Counted from the stretch's first letter, positions 41,696 to 50,726 are shown. The stretch: 64,000 nucleotides of DNA from Streptomyces actinomycinicus (GCF_016741775.1 NZ_JAERRK010000011.1:62001-126000), one strand, 5' to 3'. The notes: generated by a model from the sequence alone, not told the origin. Made by a program: numbers and translations.

Positions 41696-42937
41696 ATGTC
41701 CCCGCCCTCGTCCCGCACGGCACCGGGAGCGCCACCACGAGCCCGACTCCTGGGCCGTCTCCTCGCCGTCCTCGCCGTCGTCCTCGGCACTGCTCTCGCC
41801 GGGCCGACGCCCTCCGCCCACGCCTCCGTCACGCTCACCAGGGTGAGCGACTTCGGGTCCGACCCGGGCGCCCTCACCATGTACGTGTACCGGCCCGCCG
41901 GCCTGCCGGCCCACCCACCGGTCGTCGTGGCCCTGCACGGCTGCACGCAGAACGCCCAGGTCTACGCCGACAACTCCGGGCTGCCGCAACGCGCCGAACA
42001 CGACGGCTTCCTGCTGGTGCTCGCCGAGACGGGCACCGCCAACAACCCGAACAAGTGCTTCAACTGGTTCCAGACCACCGACAACCGGCGCGGCCAGGGC
42101 GAGGCCCTGTCCATCCGGCAGATGGTCGCCCACGCCGTCACCGCCTACGGCGCCGACCCGCAGCGGGTCTACGTCACCGGTCTGTCCGCCGGCGGCGCGA
42201 TGACCGCGGTCATGCTCGCCGCCTACCCCGACGTCTTCTCCGCCGGCGCGGTCGTCGCCGGCCTCCCTTACGACTGCGCCGCGGACACCAGCCCCTACAC
42301 CTGCATGAACCCCGGCGTGGACAGAACTCCGGCCGACTGGGCCCGGCGGGTCCACGACGCCTACCCCTCGTACACCGGACCGTGGCCGCGCGCCGCCGTC
42401 TGGTACGGGGACCAGGACACCACCGTCGCACCCCGCAACGCCGCCGAACTGCGCGACCAGTGGACGTCGCTGCACGGGCTGTCCCAGACGCCCACGCGGA
42501 CGGCGGTCATCGGGCCCGACGCCACCCGGCAGGAGCAGTACCTGGCCGCCGACGGCACGGTCGCCGTCGAGGTCGACCGTGTTCCGGGCATCGGGCACGG
42601 CACCCCGGTCGACCCCGGCACGGGCGGCGAGCAGTGCGGCAGCACCGGCGCCCCCTACTTCCTCGACTCGATCTGCTCCAGCCGCTGGATCGCCCGGTTC
42701 TTCGGCCTGGACACCTCAGAACCGGGTGACCCGGACCCCGGTGGCGGCGACACCGTCGCCTGCTGGACGGCGAGCAACTACGCCCACGTCGGGGCAGGAC
42801 ACGCCACCACCGGCGGCGGCTACACCTACGCCAACGGCTCCCACCAGAACATGGGCCTGTACAACACGTTCGTCACCCACACGCTCAGGGAGTCACCCAC
42901 CGGCTACTTCACCATCGCCGACACCAGCTGTCCCTAG
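41696..42937 (+). CDS. Secreted PHB-depolymerase-family esterase
   Basis: 413-residue exported esterase of the PHB depolymerase/LpqC family. Signal peptide about residues 1-43 ending SAHA. VVALHGCTQNAQVYAD near residue 80 is the oxyanion motif, GLSAGGAMTAVMLA near 162 the lipase box with the nucleophilic serine, YGDQDTTVAP near 240 the aspartate and GIGHG near 303 the histidine. After a Pro/Asp/Gly linker at about 345, residues 350-413 form a Trp/Tyr-rich domain that may bind substrate. AAGGAG lies 5 bases before the ATG. Possible substrates are poly(3-hydroxybutyrate) or feruloyl/acetyl-xylan esters. Confidence 0.85.
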   Translation: MSPPSSRTAPGAPPRARLLGRLLAVLAVVLGTALAGPTPSAHASVTLTRVSDFGSDPGALTMYVYRPAGLPAHPPVVVALHGCTQNAQVYADNSGLPQRAEHDGFLLVLAETGTANNPNKCFNWFQTTDNRRGQGEALSIRQMVAHAVTAYGADPQRVYVTGLSAGGAMTAVMLAAYPDVFSAGAVVAGLPYDCAADTSPYTCMNPGVDRTPADWARRVHDAYPSYTGPWPRAAVWYGDQDTTVAPRNAAELRDQWTSLHGLSQTPTRTAVIGPDATRQEQYLAADGTVAVEVDRVPGIGHGTPVDPGTGGEQCGSTGAPYFLDSICSSRWIARFFGLDTSEPGDPDPGGGDTVACWTASNYAHVGAGHATTGGGYTYANGSHQNMGLYNTFVTHTLRESPTGYFTIADTSCP

Positions 42938-43005
42938 CCGTCCCTCGCTGCGCCCAGCTGTCCTTGACGGGAGCAAGGCCGGCCGGAGTCAGCCACCCCG
43001 CAGCG

Positions 43006-43054
43006 GGCCGCCATGGTGGCCGACGACTCCCTACGGGTCGTCAACATGGCGGCC
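43006..43054. promoter_or_regulatory. Nested inverted repeats between the two esterase genes
   Basis: GGCCGCCATG (43006-43015) pairs with CATGGCGGCC (43045-43054), and inside them GACGAC (43022-43027) pairs with GTCGTC (43037-43042). The 49-bp element could act as a terminator for the first esterase or a control element for the second. Confidence 0.6.
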
Positions 43055-43123
43055 CCACACATGTCCGCACCCACCACAGCGCCCCTAGCCTCCAGCGCGT
43101 CCCCAACCCGCCGGAGGAACCGC

Positions 43124-44656
43124 ATGCTTCCCCACCGCCCGCACCACCCCGCCTCACCACCCGCCCGCCCGCACTACCCCGCCTCACCACCCGCCCGCCC
43201 GCACCACTCCGCCTCACCACCCGCCCGGCCGCACCACCCCGCCTCACCACCCGCCCGGCCGGCCCGGCGCACCGCACTGGGCGCGCTGTCGCTCGCCGCC
43301 GTCTGCTCGCTCCTGGTCAGCCCGGCCACGGCGGCACCCACCGGCCCGGGGACACCGCACAGCCACTGCGCCGGCCGGGCCCGCTTGCACGTGCCCGGCG
43401 CCGCCCGCCAGCACGCCGACTGCCTGGACGAGCTGACCACCGCCGGGACCGTGGCCTCCGGCCACACCGACCCGGCCGACTACGCGGGGCTCACCCCCAA
43501 GGACCTGCCCACCCCTACGGGCGCCCCCGGCATCCAGATCGACGGATACTTCCCCGACACCTCCACCACCAACACCAACCACGGCTGGCAGCACGACTCC
43601 CAGTTCGTCATCCGGCTGCCCGACCACTGGAACGGCGGACTCGTGGTCGCCGGAACCCCGGGCAACCGCGAGCAGTACGCCAACGACCGGGCCATCGCCG
43701 ACTGGGTGCTCGCCCGCGGCTACGCCTACGCGGCCACCGACAAGGGCAACACGGGCACGGCCTTCTTCCGCGACGGCCGCCGGCCCGGCGATGCCATCGC
43801 CGAATGGAACACCCGCCTCACCCAGCTCACCCGTGCCGCCCGCACCGTGGTCACCCAGCGCTACCACCGCCCGCCCGCCCGCACCCTCGCCACCGGAATG
43901 TCCAACGGCGGCTATCTGGTGCGCCGGCAGCTGGAGAACCACCCGGAGCTGTACGACGGAGGTGTCGACTGGGAAGGCACCCTCTGGCGCTCGGACGGCC
44001 CCAGCCTGCTCACCTTCCTGCCGGCAGCCCTGCGCCACTACCCCGTCTACGCCGCCGGCGGCGCCGGAGCCGCCGAAGCGGAGGCGGCGCTGCACCGGGC
44101 CGGTTTCCCGGCCGGCTCGGAGTTCCTCTGGCCGTACCACCACCAGGTCTACTGGGACCTCACCCAGCGCATCTACCGCGAGGAACTCGACCCCGGCTAC
44201 GACGGTGCCACAGAGGCGGGAACCCCGTACTGCGCCTCCGGCACCCCCGCGTGCGACGCGGACTACGACTACGCGGCCCGCCCGGCCGGGGTCCACCACG
44301 CGGTCGACCGCATCGCCCTCACCGGCCGCATCGGCAAACCGCTGATCACCCTCCAGGGCACCCTCGACGTGCTCCTCCCCATCAGCGAGGACTCCGACGT
44401 GTGGGCCCGCATGGTCCACCGGGCCGGACGCGGTTCCCTGCTGCGCTACTACCGCATCGAGGACGGCACCCACACCGACTCGCTGGCCGACGTCTTCCCC
44501 GGCCGGCTCCGTCCGATGGTGCCCTGCCACCGTTCCGCGTTCACGGCCCTGGAGCGGTGGATCGACGGGGGCGGCCCGCCGCCCGCCGACCGGACGGTGG
44601 CGCGCCCGGCCGGCGCCGACCCGGCGACCCTGCTCACCGGCTGCCCGCTGCGCTGA
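43124..44656 (+). CDS. Secreted alpha/beta hydrolase (tannase or hydroxybutyrate-oligomer-hydrolase-like)
   Basis: 510-residue exported protein. The ATG has CGGAGGAA 5 bases upstream. Residues 7-46 are four copies of a Pro/His-rich ten-residue unit (ASPPARPHHP) ahead of the hydrophobic signal core TALGALSLAAVCSLLV, an unusually long n-region. The catalytic domain has TGMSNGGYLVRRQLE near residue 260 with the nucleophilic serine, DVLLPISEDSD near 420 with the likely acid, and DGTHTDSL with the histidine. It resembles tannase/feruloyl-esterase and 3-hydroxybutyrate oligomer hydrolase families. Its neighbour is a PHB-depolymerase-like gene, which supports the latter. Confidence 0.72.
   Translation: MLPHRPHHPASPPARPHYPASPPARPHHSASPPARPHHPASPPARPARRTALGALSLAAVCSLLVSPATAAPTGPGTPHSHCAGRARLHVPGAARQHADCLDELTTAGTVASGHTDPADYAGLTPKDLPTPTGAPGIQIDGYFPDTSTTNTNHGWQHDSQFVIRLPDHWNGGLVVAGTPGNREQYANDRAIADWVLARGYAYAATDKGNTGTAFFRDGRRPGDAIAEWNTRLTQLTRAARTVVTQRYHRPPARTLATGMSNGGYLVRRQLENHPELYDGGVDWEGTLWRSDGPSLLTFLPAALRHYPVYAAGGAGAAEAEAALHRAGFPAGSEFLWPYHHQVYWDLTQRIYREELDPGYDGATEAGTPYCASGTPACDADYDYAARPAGVHHAVDRIALTGRIGKPLITLQGTLDVLLPISEDSDVWARMVHRAGRGSLLRYYRIEDGTHTDSLADVFPGRLRPMVPCHRSAFTALERWIDGGGPPPADRTVARPAGADPATLLTGCPLR
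43141..43260 (+). repeat. 4 x 30-bp in-frame repeat in a signal-peptide n-region
   Basis: Four 30-bp units in perfect register (43141, 43171, 43201, 43231) differ at only a few bases and encode the Pro/His-rich decapeptide repeat at the N-terminus of the secreted hydrolase. Confidence 0.9.
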
Positions 44657-44811
44657 ACCGCCCCGGGCGACCGGCCGTCCGGCGCGAGGAGCCGTGCGCC
44701 GCGCGAGCCGCCCGCCGTGACGGGCCGGCCCCCCGGCGAGCCGCCCGCCGCAGGTGATCTCCCGGGCGCCCGCACGCCACCCGGCGCAGCACGGGCACGT
44801 ACCATGGCCGC

Positions 44812-45309
44812 ATGTCGTTCCTCCGCCGCCGCAGCGCCACTCCTGCCGGACCCGAATTCGACGTGCTGGCCATGGACCCGGGCGACTGGCCGGGCAACCT
44901 CGGCGCGGGCCTGCTGCCCGCCCCCGACGGCACCTGCCAGGGCGTCTTCCTGCGCTACGACCTCTTCGGCGGCCGCGGCCCCGCCATGATCATCGGCAAT
45001 CTGCCGGAGGGCTCCCCGGCCCGTGAGGTCGCCGAGGGGGAGATCCCCTTCGAGGTGGGCCAGCTGCTGCTGGCGCTGGAGAACGACGAGGAGGTCACCG
45101 TCGTCGAGACCGAGGACACGCCCGTCCTCCAGGGCGACAACCTCCTGATCGTGCGGCGTCTGAAGCTCTCCGAGAGCCGGATCTCCTGCGTCCAGTTCGA
45201 CCGCAGCGACGGCGTCCTCGTGACCATCGCCGCCTGGGACCGCCCCATCACGGACGACCTGTACGCCCTGCTGAAGCCGCTCCCGGCGGAACTTTTCCAG
45301 CAGGGCTGA
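44812..45309 (+). CDS. Conserved hypothetical protein
   Basis: 165-residue acidic soluble protein without signal peptide, membrane helix or cysteine cluster; only one cysteine pair (in GTCQGVFL and ISCVQF) is seen. It contains PLPAELFQQ at the C-terminus. The sequence looks well conserved and codon use is typical of real streptomycete genes, but I do not recognise a family. TACCAT 10 bases before the ATG could be a minus-10 element and the leader would then be minimal. It is convergent with the amidase gene, 17 bp apart. Confidence 0.72.
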   Translation: MSFLRRRSATPAGPEFDVLAMDPGDWPGNLGAGLLPAPDGTCQGVFLRYDLFGGRGPAMIIGNLPEGSPAREVAEGEIPFEVGQLLLALENDEEVTVVETEDTPVLQGDNLLIVRRLKLSESRISCVQFDRSDGVLVTIAAWDRPITDDLYALLKPLPAELFQQG

Positions 45310-45326
45310 GGCACCGCCGCCCGCTG

Positions 45327-47297
45327 CTAGCGGGCGGCGTCCACGAGCCGGACGTCCGCGGCCCGGACGAATCCGATCCGGTGGCCGTACTGGATCTCGT
45401 AGTACAGGTCCTTGCCCACCACGACCCGGTGCGAGTCGGTCGTGAAGGTGACCGCGTAGTAGTACTCGCCCGGCACCTCGTCACCGGCCACGTACTTCTG
45501 CCCGGCCGGAATCGTGTACGGCAGCGGTACCACCGACTGAGCGGGAACGCCCGCCGGGTAGGCCTCCTTCTCCGGGTAGGCGCGGCCGTAGACCGGGATG
45601 CTCGTCAGGCCGTCTCCCGGGGTGACCACGAGCCCCTTCGCGGGCACCGCCGTCGGGTCCTTGCGCGGGTTCTGGAACCAGGCCTCCTGCCCCAGGTACC
45701 AGATGGCCGTCCAGTCGCCCCAGCGGTCGGCGACCGCGTACTGCTGGCCGGTGGAGACCCGGGAGGACAGATCGTTGACCCCGTCCGTCGGGTCCGTCTT
45801 CAGGCCGATGTCCCTGACCAGCGGGGCGGTCACGGAGTGGTCCGTGTACAGTCGCACGTCGCCGGAGCCGTGGGGTGTGCAGGGCACGCCCTTCGTGGTG
45901 CAGCCGGTGTAGACGGGCCGGTTCTCGTCGTAGTCCGGCAGGATCGTCACCACCCCGGAGTGCGGGCCGGCCGTGCGCCGGAACGGGTGGCCGAGCAGCC
46001 GGAAGTAGTGCCGCCAGTCCCAGTACGGGCCCGGGTCCGTGTGCATCCCCGGGATGGTGGAGGTGGTCGGCCCCGGTACGTTGCCGTGCCCGAGGATGTG
46101 CTGCCGGTCCAGCGGAATGTCGTACGTCCTGGCCAGGTACCGCACGAGCCGGGCCGAGGACCGGTACATCGCCTCCGTGTACCAGGCGTCCGGGCTGGCG
46201 AGGAAGCCCTCGTGCTCGATGCCGACCGACTTGGCGTTGACGTACCAGTTGCCGGCGTGCCAGGCGACGTCCTTCGCCTTGACGTGCTGGGCGATCAGTC
46301 CGTCGGTGGAGCGGATCGTGTAGTTCCAGGACACGTAGGTGGGATCCTGGATCAGCTTCATGACCCCGTCCCAGGCGCCCTCCGTGTCATGGATGACGAT
46401 GTACTTGATGCTCTGTGACACCGGGCGGTCGCCGAGGTCGTGATTGCCGTAGTCCTGGTCGCCGAACTCCGCGTACGGGGCCGGAACCGAGGTGCAGGAC
46501 ACCGACCTGGGGCACTCGGTGTCGTCCGCGGGCAGCGTGCGCAGGCCGGCCCGTCGCAGCTGCGCGGTGTCGGGGGCCAGCCCCGGCCGGGCGGCCAGGA
46601 CGACCAGTTGGCCGTCGTCCGTGGTGCGTTCCTCGCCCGTGCGCAGCACGTCGTACACGTCGTCGGCGTACGCGGCGGCGGTCGCCCTGTCGTCGGCGCC
46701 GGAGAACCGGGCCACCGCGCCGTACCAGTCGGCCGGGTCGGCGCTCAGCGGCTCGCCCAGCTCCTTCTGCGCGGCGGCGAGCAGGGCGGCGCCGCCGGCC
46801 ACGTTCGCCGCCGGGTCGGTACGCAGCTCGTCGGCCGGGATGCCGGTCAGCTCGGCGGCCCTGGGCAGCGTCCTGAGGCGGGCCGGCACCGCGGACCCGG
46901 CCGGCGCCTCGACGGCGGGGTGCAGTGCGGGCCGCGCGGTGTCGCCCCGGGCGTCCTCCGCCCCTTCGGCGAGGTGTTCCGTGGCGGCGATCGCGGTCCG
47001 GGCGTCGGTGAGGTGCATCGGGCCGTAGCCGCCGGTCACGCTCGGCGCGCCGCCGTGCCGGTCCCATCGGGACTGCAGATAGGACACGGCCAGCAGCACG
47101 CTCTGCGGCACGTGGTAGTCGGCCGCCGCGCCGGCGAACGCCTGTTGCAGCCGGCCGGCGGTGGTTTCCGTGGTGGTGGGCGCCGGGGCTGCGCCGAGCA
47201 GAGGCAGCAACAGGGCCGCTGAGGCGAGCGGGACGGCGGTCCGCCGCAGACGTCTGTGGCCGGGCGTGGGCGTGGGGTCGGTGGCGGGTCCTCGCAA
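45327..47297 (-). CDS. Secreted N-acetylmuramoyl-L-alanine amidase (Amidase_2/PGRP)
   Basis: 656-residue exported peptidoglycan amidase. The start is TTG at 47297, decided by AGGAGG 5 bases upstream; no ATG or GTG suits. A signal peptide spans about residues 1-42. Residues 45-250 are helical and resemble a lytic-transglycosylase-like region. The amidase domain at about 295-445 has zinc ligands in IVIHDTEG and GHGNVPGP, with GIEHEG and AWHAGNWY between them. The last 200 residues are beta-rich and resemble SH3-like cell-wall-binding repeats (VTPGDGLTSIPVYG). It should cut the stem peptide from glycan during wall turnover. Confidence 0.88.
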   Translation of the reverse strand: MRGPATDPTPTPGHRRLRRTAVPLASAALLLPLLGAAPAPTTTETTAGRLQQAFAGAAADYHVPQSVLLAVSYLQSRWDRHGGAPSVTGGYGPMHLTDARTAIAATEHLAEGAEDARGDTARPALHPAVEAPAGSAVPARLRTLPRAAELTGIPADELRTDPAANVAGGAALLAAAQKELGEPLSADPADWYGAVARFSGADDRATAAAYADDVYDVLRTGEERTTDDGQLVVLAARPGLAPDTAQLRRAGLRTLPADDTECPRSVSCTSVPAPYAEFGDQDYGNHDLGDRPVSQSIKYIVIHDTEGAWDGVMKLIQDPTYVSWNYTIRSTDGLIAQHVKAKDVAWHAGNWYVNAKSVGIEHEGFLASPDAWYTEAMYRSSARLVRYLARTYDIPLDRQHILGHGNVPGPTTSTIPGMHTDPGPYWDWRHYFRLLGHPFRRTAGPHSGVVTILPDYDENRPVYTGCTTKGVPCTPHGSGDVRLYTDHSVTAPLVRDIGLKTDPTDGVNDLSSRVSTGQQYAVADRWGDWTAIWYLGQEAWFQNPRKDPTAVPAKGLVVTPGDGLTSIPVYGRAYPEKEAYPAGVPAQSVVPLPYTIPAGQKYVAGDEVPGEYYYAVTFTTDSHRVVVGKDLYYEIQYGHRIGFVRAADVRLVDAAR

Positions 47298-47490
47298 TGC
47301 GGCCTCCTGTGACGGGCGGAGCGTGGCGGGGCTTGCGGCGCCGAGCTGGGTCAGTGGTACCGGCTGGCCGACGATCCGTCAATGATGCCTACAGCGCGGT
47401 GATTTCCCATGTCACGGAGGGTTTCGGCGAGTTTCGCGGCGGCGGTGCGCGGGCCTGCGGGGCGTCACTGGCATACACCAGTCACCGGGA

Positions 47491-47660
47491 CGTGCGGCGT
47501 GGAACCAGGGGAGTCACTGGTCCGTGCTGTGTAGAACCAGGGAGGTCACTGGTCCGTGCGGCGTGGAACCAGGGGAGTCAGTGGTCCGGGCCGCGCGGAG
47601 AGAGGGGAGTCACCGGGCCGCGCGGAGAGAGGGGAGCCACTGGGCCGTGCGCGTGGCGCC
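47491..47660. repeat. Two adjoining minisatellites (32 bp and 27 bp periods)
   Basis: A 32-bp unit starting CGTGCGGCGTGGAACC recurs at 47491, 47523 and 47555. It grades into a 27-bp unit starting CCGCGCGGAGAGAGGGGAG at 47591 and 47618, with a partial third at 47645. The shared core GGGGAGTCACTGG or GGGGAGTCACCGG links both families. The 460-bp gap between the amidase and phosphotransferase starts/stops holds no supported gene. Confidence 0.88.
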
Positions 47661-47756
47661 ACGAAGTCCCCGGGCCGGCCGCGTGGGAAACGGGTCCGGA
47701 GACGAAGGTCCGCGGTGCGCCGCCGCTCAGGGCGCACCGCGGAGCCGTCGTCCCCG

Positions 47757-48902
47757 TCAGCGAGTGCCGACCGCCGCACGGACGGCCCTGCGGGCCATCT
47801 GGCAGTCGTCGTGCAGCCGCCTGAGCAGCAGCCGCTGTTCCTCGCCGGACGGCGCAGCACCTGGGTGGGCCGTGCCAGGTGCCGCCGGGGCCGGATCGTG
47901 CATCGAACGCTGCACGGCCGTCTCGTACGTACGGATCTCCCGGGTGAGCAGGAGCATCAGGTTGACCAGGAAGGCGTCCCTGGAGGCCGGGCCCGCCGAC
48001 TGGGCGATCTGGCTGATCTGCCGCCGGGCCACCGGCGCGTCCCCGAGGACCAGCCACAGCGTCGCCAGGTCGTACCCCGGCAGATACCAGCCCGCGTGCT
48101 CCCAGTCCACCAGCACTGGACCGGCCGGTGACAGAAGGATGTTCGAGAGCAGGGCATCGCCGTGGCAGAACTGGAGCATGCCGTGCCGGCCCACCTCGTG
48201 GGCGATGCCGTGCAGCAGCTTCTGCAGGTCGCCGAGGTCCCGGTCGGTGAGCAGGCCCAGCTCGTGGTACCGGGAGATACGGGCCGCGTAGTCCAGGGGC
48301 ATGTCGAACGTGCCCGCCGGGGGCCGCCAGGCGTTCACCCGGCAGATCGCGCCGAGCGCGGCCCGGATGTCCGCGCGGGGCGGCGCTTCCGTCGGATGCC
48401 GCTGGAACGCTGCCGTCCGGCCTGGCATGCGCTCGATCACCAGCGTGCAGTTGTCCGGGTCCGCCGCGATCAGCCTCGGCACCCGCACTGGCGGCCGGTG
48501 CCGGACGAACGAGCGGTATGCGGCTATTTCCTGACGGCTCCGCTCCGCCCAGGCGGGCGAGTGGTCCAGGAGGCACTTGGCGACGGCCGTGCTGCGCCCC
48601 GTCGTCCCGACCAGGAGGACGGACCGTCCGCTGCGCCGCAGGACCTGCACCGGGGCGAACTCGGGGCAGATCCGGTGCACCGAGGCGAGTGCGGTGCGCA
48701 GCTGCGCGCCCTGGGGGCCGGACAGGTCCAGTCTCCCGCTGAGCGGTTGGGTCCCGGGCTGTCCGGGGAGCCGCCGGGGCCGGGCCGCGCCCAGCACGGG
48801 ACTGCCCGGACGCGCCACCGGGTCGAGATACGGTCCGCCTCCCGCCGGGCGGGTGCGCAGCGGCCGGGGCGGGGCGGACACGGAGGACGATGCTGCGTAC
48901 AT
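47757..48902 (-). CDS. APH-family phosphotransferase
   Basis: 381-residue protein with an aminoglycoside/choline-kinase-like fold. The catalytic loop is FCHGDALLSNILL near residue 245 (HGD-x4-N), and VLVDWEHAGWYLPGYDLATLW near 265 has the metal-binding aspartate. VGTTGRSTAVAKCLLD near 105 supplies the ATP-anchoring lysine. About 60 N-terminal residues are Pro/Arg/Gly-rich and probably disordered. ATG 48902 is used, with a weak AAGGGA upstream; a longer frame to 49058 looks unlike protein. It is divergent from nsdA. The substrate is unknown and it need not confer resistance. Confidence 0.8.
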   Translation of the reverse strand: MYAASSSVSAPPRPLRTRPAGGGPYLDPVARPGSPVLGAARPRRLPGQPGTQPLSGRLDLSGPQGAQLRTALASVHRICPEFAPVQVLRRSGRSVLLVGTTGRSTAVAKCLLDHSPAWAERSRQEIAAYRSFVRHRPPVRVPRLIAADPDNCTLVIERMPGRTAAFQRHPTEAPPRADIRAALGAICRVNAWRPPAGTFDMPLDYAARISRYHELGLLTDRDLGDLQKLLHGIAHEVGRHGMLQFCHGDALLSNILLSPAGPVLVDWEHAGWYLPGYDLATLWLVLGDAPVARRQISQIAQSAGPASRDAFLVNLMLLLTREIRTYETAVQRSMHDPAPAAPGTAHPGAAPSGEEQRLLLRRLHDDCQMARRAVRAAVGTR

Positions 48903-49051
48903 GGGAGATACAGATCCCTTCGTGTGCCTGCGGTGCCTGCCTGTACGTCCGCACTCCGAACTCGTGCTCCGGTCTCGGTGGCCCGTGAGCGTGGTTTCGG
49001 AGGCGTGCGCCCACCCGGCCCGGTCGCCCGGACACACCCTGGGGAATGTGC

Positions 49052-49082
49052 CCGTCATATGCCGCTATGGGGCCGTCATATG
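49052..49082. promoter_or_regulatory. Direct repeat CCGTCATATG spaced 21 bp
   Basis: Identical decamers CCGTCATATG occur at 49052-49061 and 49073-49082, 21 bp apart, exactly two helical turns. They lie in the 333-bp divergent region between the phosphotransferase and nsdA, about 155 bp before nsdA. Paired binding by one regulator is plausible. Confidence 0.55.
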
Positions 49083-49179
49083 GAGCTGGCGACCGGGTCG
49101 GGGTGGCTCGTTCCTACCTGACACCCGATGGCCAGTGGCACACCATCTGGCGGACCCTGGCGAACCGTGGCGAATAGTC

Positions 49180-49206
49180 GCCCGGCAACCTCCGCCGGGC
49201 TACTGT
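49180..49206 (+). promoter_or_regulatory. nsdA promoter with inverted repeat over the spacer
   Basis: GCCCGGC (49180-49186) and GCCGGGC (49194-49200) form a perfect 7-bp inverted repeat directly followed by TACTGT, a plausible minus-10 element 30 bp before the GTG. Binding at this repeat would cover the promoter spacer. The stretch just left of it carries three TGGCG-type direct repeats. Confidence 0.5.
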
Positions 49207-49235
49207 CAACTCAGCCGAGAACCTGGGGGCTTGAC

Positions 49236-50726
49236 GTGAGCGGACAACCCAACACCCGCCTTGCGGACCTGTTCGGCCTGGCCGGCTGGTCCAAGGGCGA
49301 ACTCGCGAGGCTGGTCAACCGGCAGGCGGCGGCCATGGGCCACCCCCAGCTGTCGACCGACACCTCCCGGGTGCGGCGTTGGATCGACATGGGAGAGATC
49401 CCGCGCGATCCGGTGCCGCGGGTGCTGGCGGCTCTGTTCACCGAGCGTCTCGGCCGTGTCGTGACCATCGAGGACCTCGGTCTGGTGCGGCACGGGCGTG
49501 CGGGGAAACGGCAGGGCGACGGGATCGAGGAACATCCCGACGGTGTGCCGTGGGCGCCCGAGCGAACCGCCGCGGTCCTCACCGAATTCACGGGAATGGA
49601 CCTCATGCTCAACCGACGCGGCTTGGTGGGCGCGGGTGCCGCGCTCGCCGCGGGATCCACACTCAGCAGCGCCATGCACGACTGGCTCCGCACCGACCCG
49701 GCCCTCAGGGCCGACGCCCCTGTTCTCGACGACCCCCTGCACGCCGACCCCGCCGGGTTCGACCGCTACGAGGCCGCCCCCATCGGGTCGCAGGAGATCG
49801 AGGAACTCGAGCGCTCGGTCGAGGTCTTCCGCGCCTGGGACGCGGCCCGTGGCGGCGGGCTGCAGCGCAAGGCGGTCGTGGGCCAGCTCAACGAGGTGGG
49901 CGGCATGCTCGCCTACCACCACCCACCCCATCTCCAGCGGCGCCTGTGGGGCGTCGCCGCCAACCTGGCCGTCCTCGCGGGCTGGATGTCGCATGACGTC
50001 GGCCTGGAGCCCACGGCGCAGAAGTACTTCGTCATCGCCGCCCATGCCGCCCGGGAGGGCGGTGACCGGCCGCGCGCCGGTGAGGCGCTGTCCCGGGCGG
50101 CCCGGCAGATGGTGCACCTCGGCCGGCCGGACGACGCCCTGGACCTGATGAAGCTCGCCCAGTCCGGTGCCGGCGACCGCCTGCAGCCGCGTACGAAGGC
50201 GATGTTCCACACCATCGAGGCCTGGGCGCAGGCGTCGATGGGCAAGGGCCAGGCGATGCGCCGCACGCTCGGGCAGGCGGAGGACCTCTTCGTCTCCGAG
50301 CGGCAGGACGTGGAACCGCCCGACTGGATGCAGACCTTCAAGGACGAAGACCTGTACGGCATGCAGGCCCTGGCCTACCGCACGCTCGCGGAGTTCGACC
50401 CGAGCGCGGCCGCGCACGCCCAGTACTACGCCGAGAAGGCCCTGGCCCTGCGGATCGACGGACGCGAACGGTCCAAGATCTTCGACCATCTCTCCATGGC
50501 GTCGGCCTGCTTCATCGCCGACGACCCCGAACAGGCCGACCGCTACGCACGGCTGGCCCTGATGTCGATGGGCTCGAACTCCTCCCGCCGTACCTGGGAC
50601 CGGCTGCGGCAGATGTACCGGCTGACCGCCGAGTACGCCGGCTACCCGGGGATCCACGAGCTGCGGGAGGAGATCAGGCTCGCCCTGCCCAAGCCGAGGA
50701 GCAAGGGAGACAGCGCACAGGCATAG
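49236..50726 (+). CDS. nsdA: NsdA-like developmental regulator
   Basis: 496-residue regulator. The first 90 residues form a helix-turn-helix-like region (LFGLAGWSKGELARLVN, then TDTSRVRRWIDMGEIP). The middle and C-terminal parts (about 200-480) are helical TPR-like repeats (EALSRAARQMVHLGRPDDAL, YYAEKALALRIDGRERSKIF). Length and sequence match NsdA as I recall it, a negative regulator of sporulation and antibiotic production in Streptomyces coelicolor. A short Ala-rich segment at about 130-145 (GLVGAGAALAAGSTLSSA) is conserved in this family and is not a signal peptide. The GTG start has GGGGG about 7 bases upstream. Confidence 0.85.
   Translation: MSGQPNTRLADLFGLAGWSKGELARLVNRQAAAMGHPQLSTDTSRVRRWIDMGEIPRDPVPRVLAALFTERLGRVVTIEDLGLVRHGRAGKRQGDGIEEHPDGVPWAPERTAAVLTEFTGMDLMLNRRGLVGAGAALAAGSTLSSAMHDWLRTDPALRADAPVLDDPLHADPAGFDRYEAAPIGSQEIEELERSVEVFRAWDAARGGGLQRKAVVGQLNEVGGMLAYHHPPHLQRRLWGVAANLAVLAGWMSHDVGLEPTAQKYFVIAAHAAREGGDRPRAGEALSRAARQMVHLGRPDDALDLMKLAQSGAGDRLQPRTKAMFHTIEAWAQASMGKGQAMRRTLGQAEDLFVSERQDVEPPDWMQTFKDEDLYGMQALAYRTLAEFDPSAAAHAQYYAEKALALRIDGRERSKIFDHLSMASACFIADDPEQADRYARLALMSMGSNSSRRTWDRLRQMYRLTAEYAGYPGIHELREEIRLALPKPRSKGDSAQA

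Noticed and set aside
47390..47756. Frames through the 32-bp and 27-bp repeats before the phosphotransferase stop
   Set aside because: Periods not divisible by three in part, no start signals, translations are simple repeats.
49141..49180. TGGCG-type repeats upstream of nsdA as AdpA binding sites
   Set aside because: The copies do not fit the AdpA consensus TGGCSNGWWY at the seventh base.
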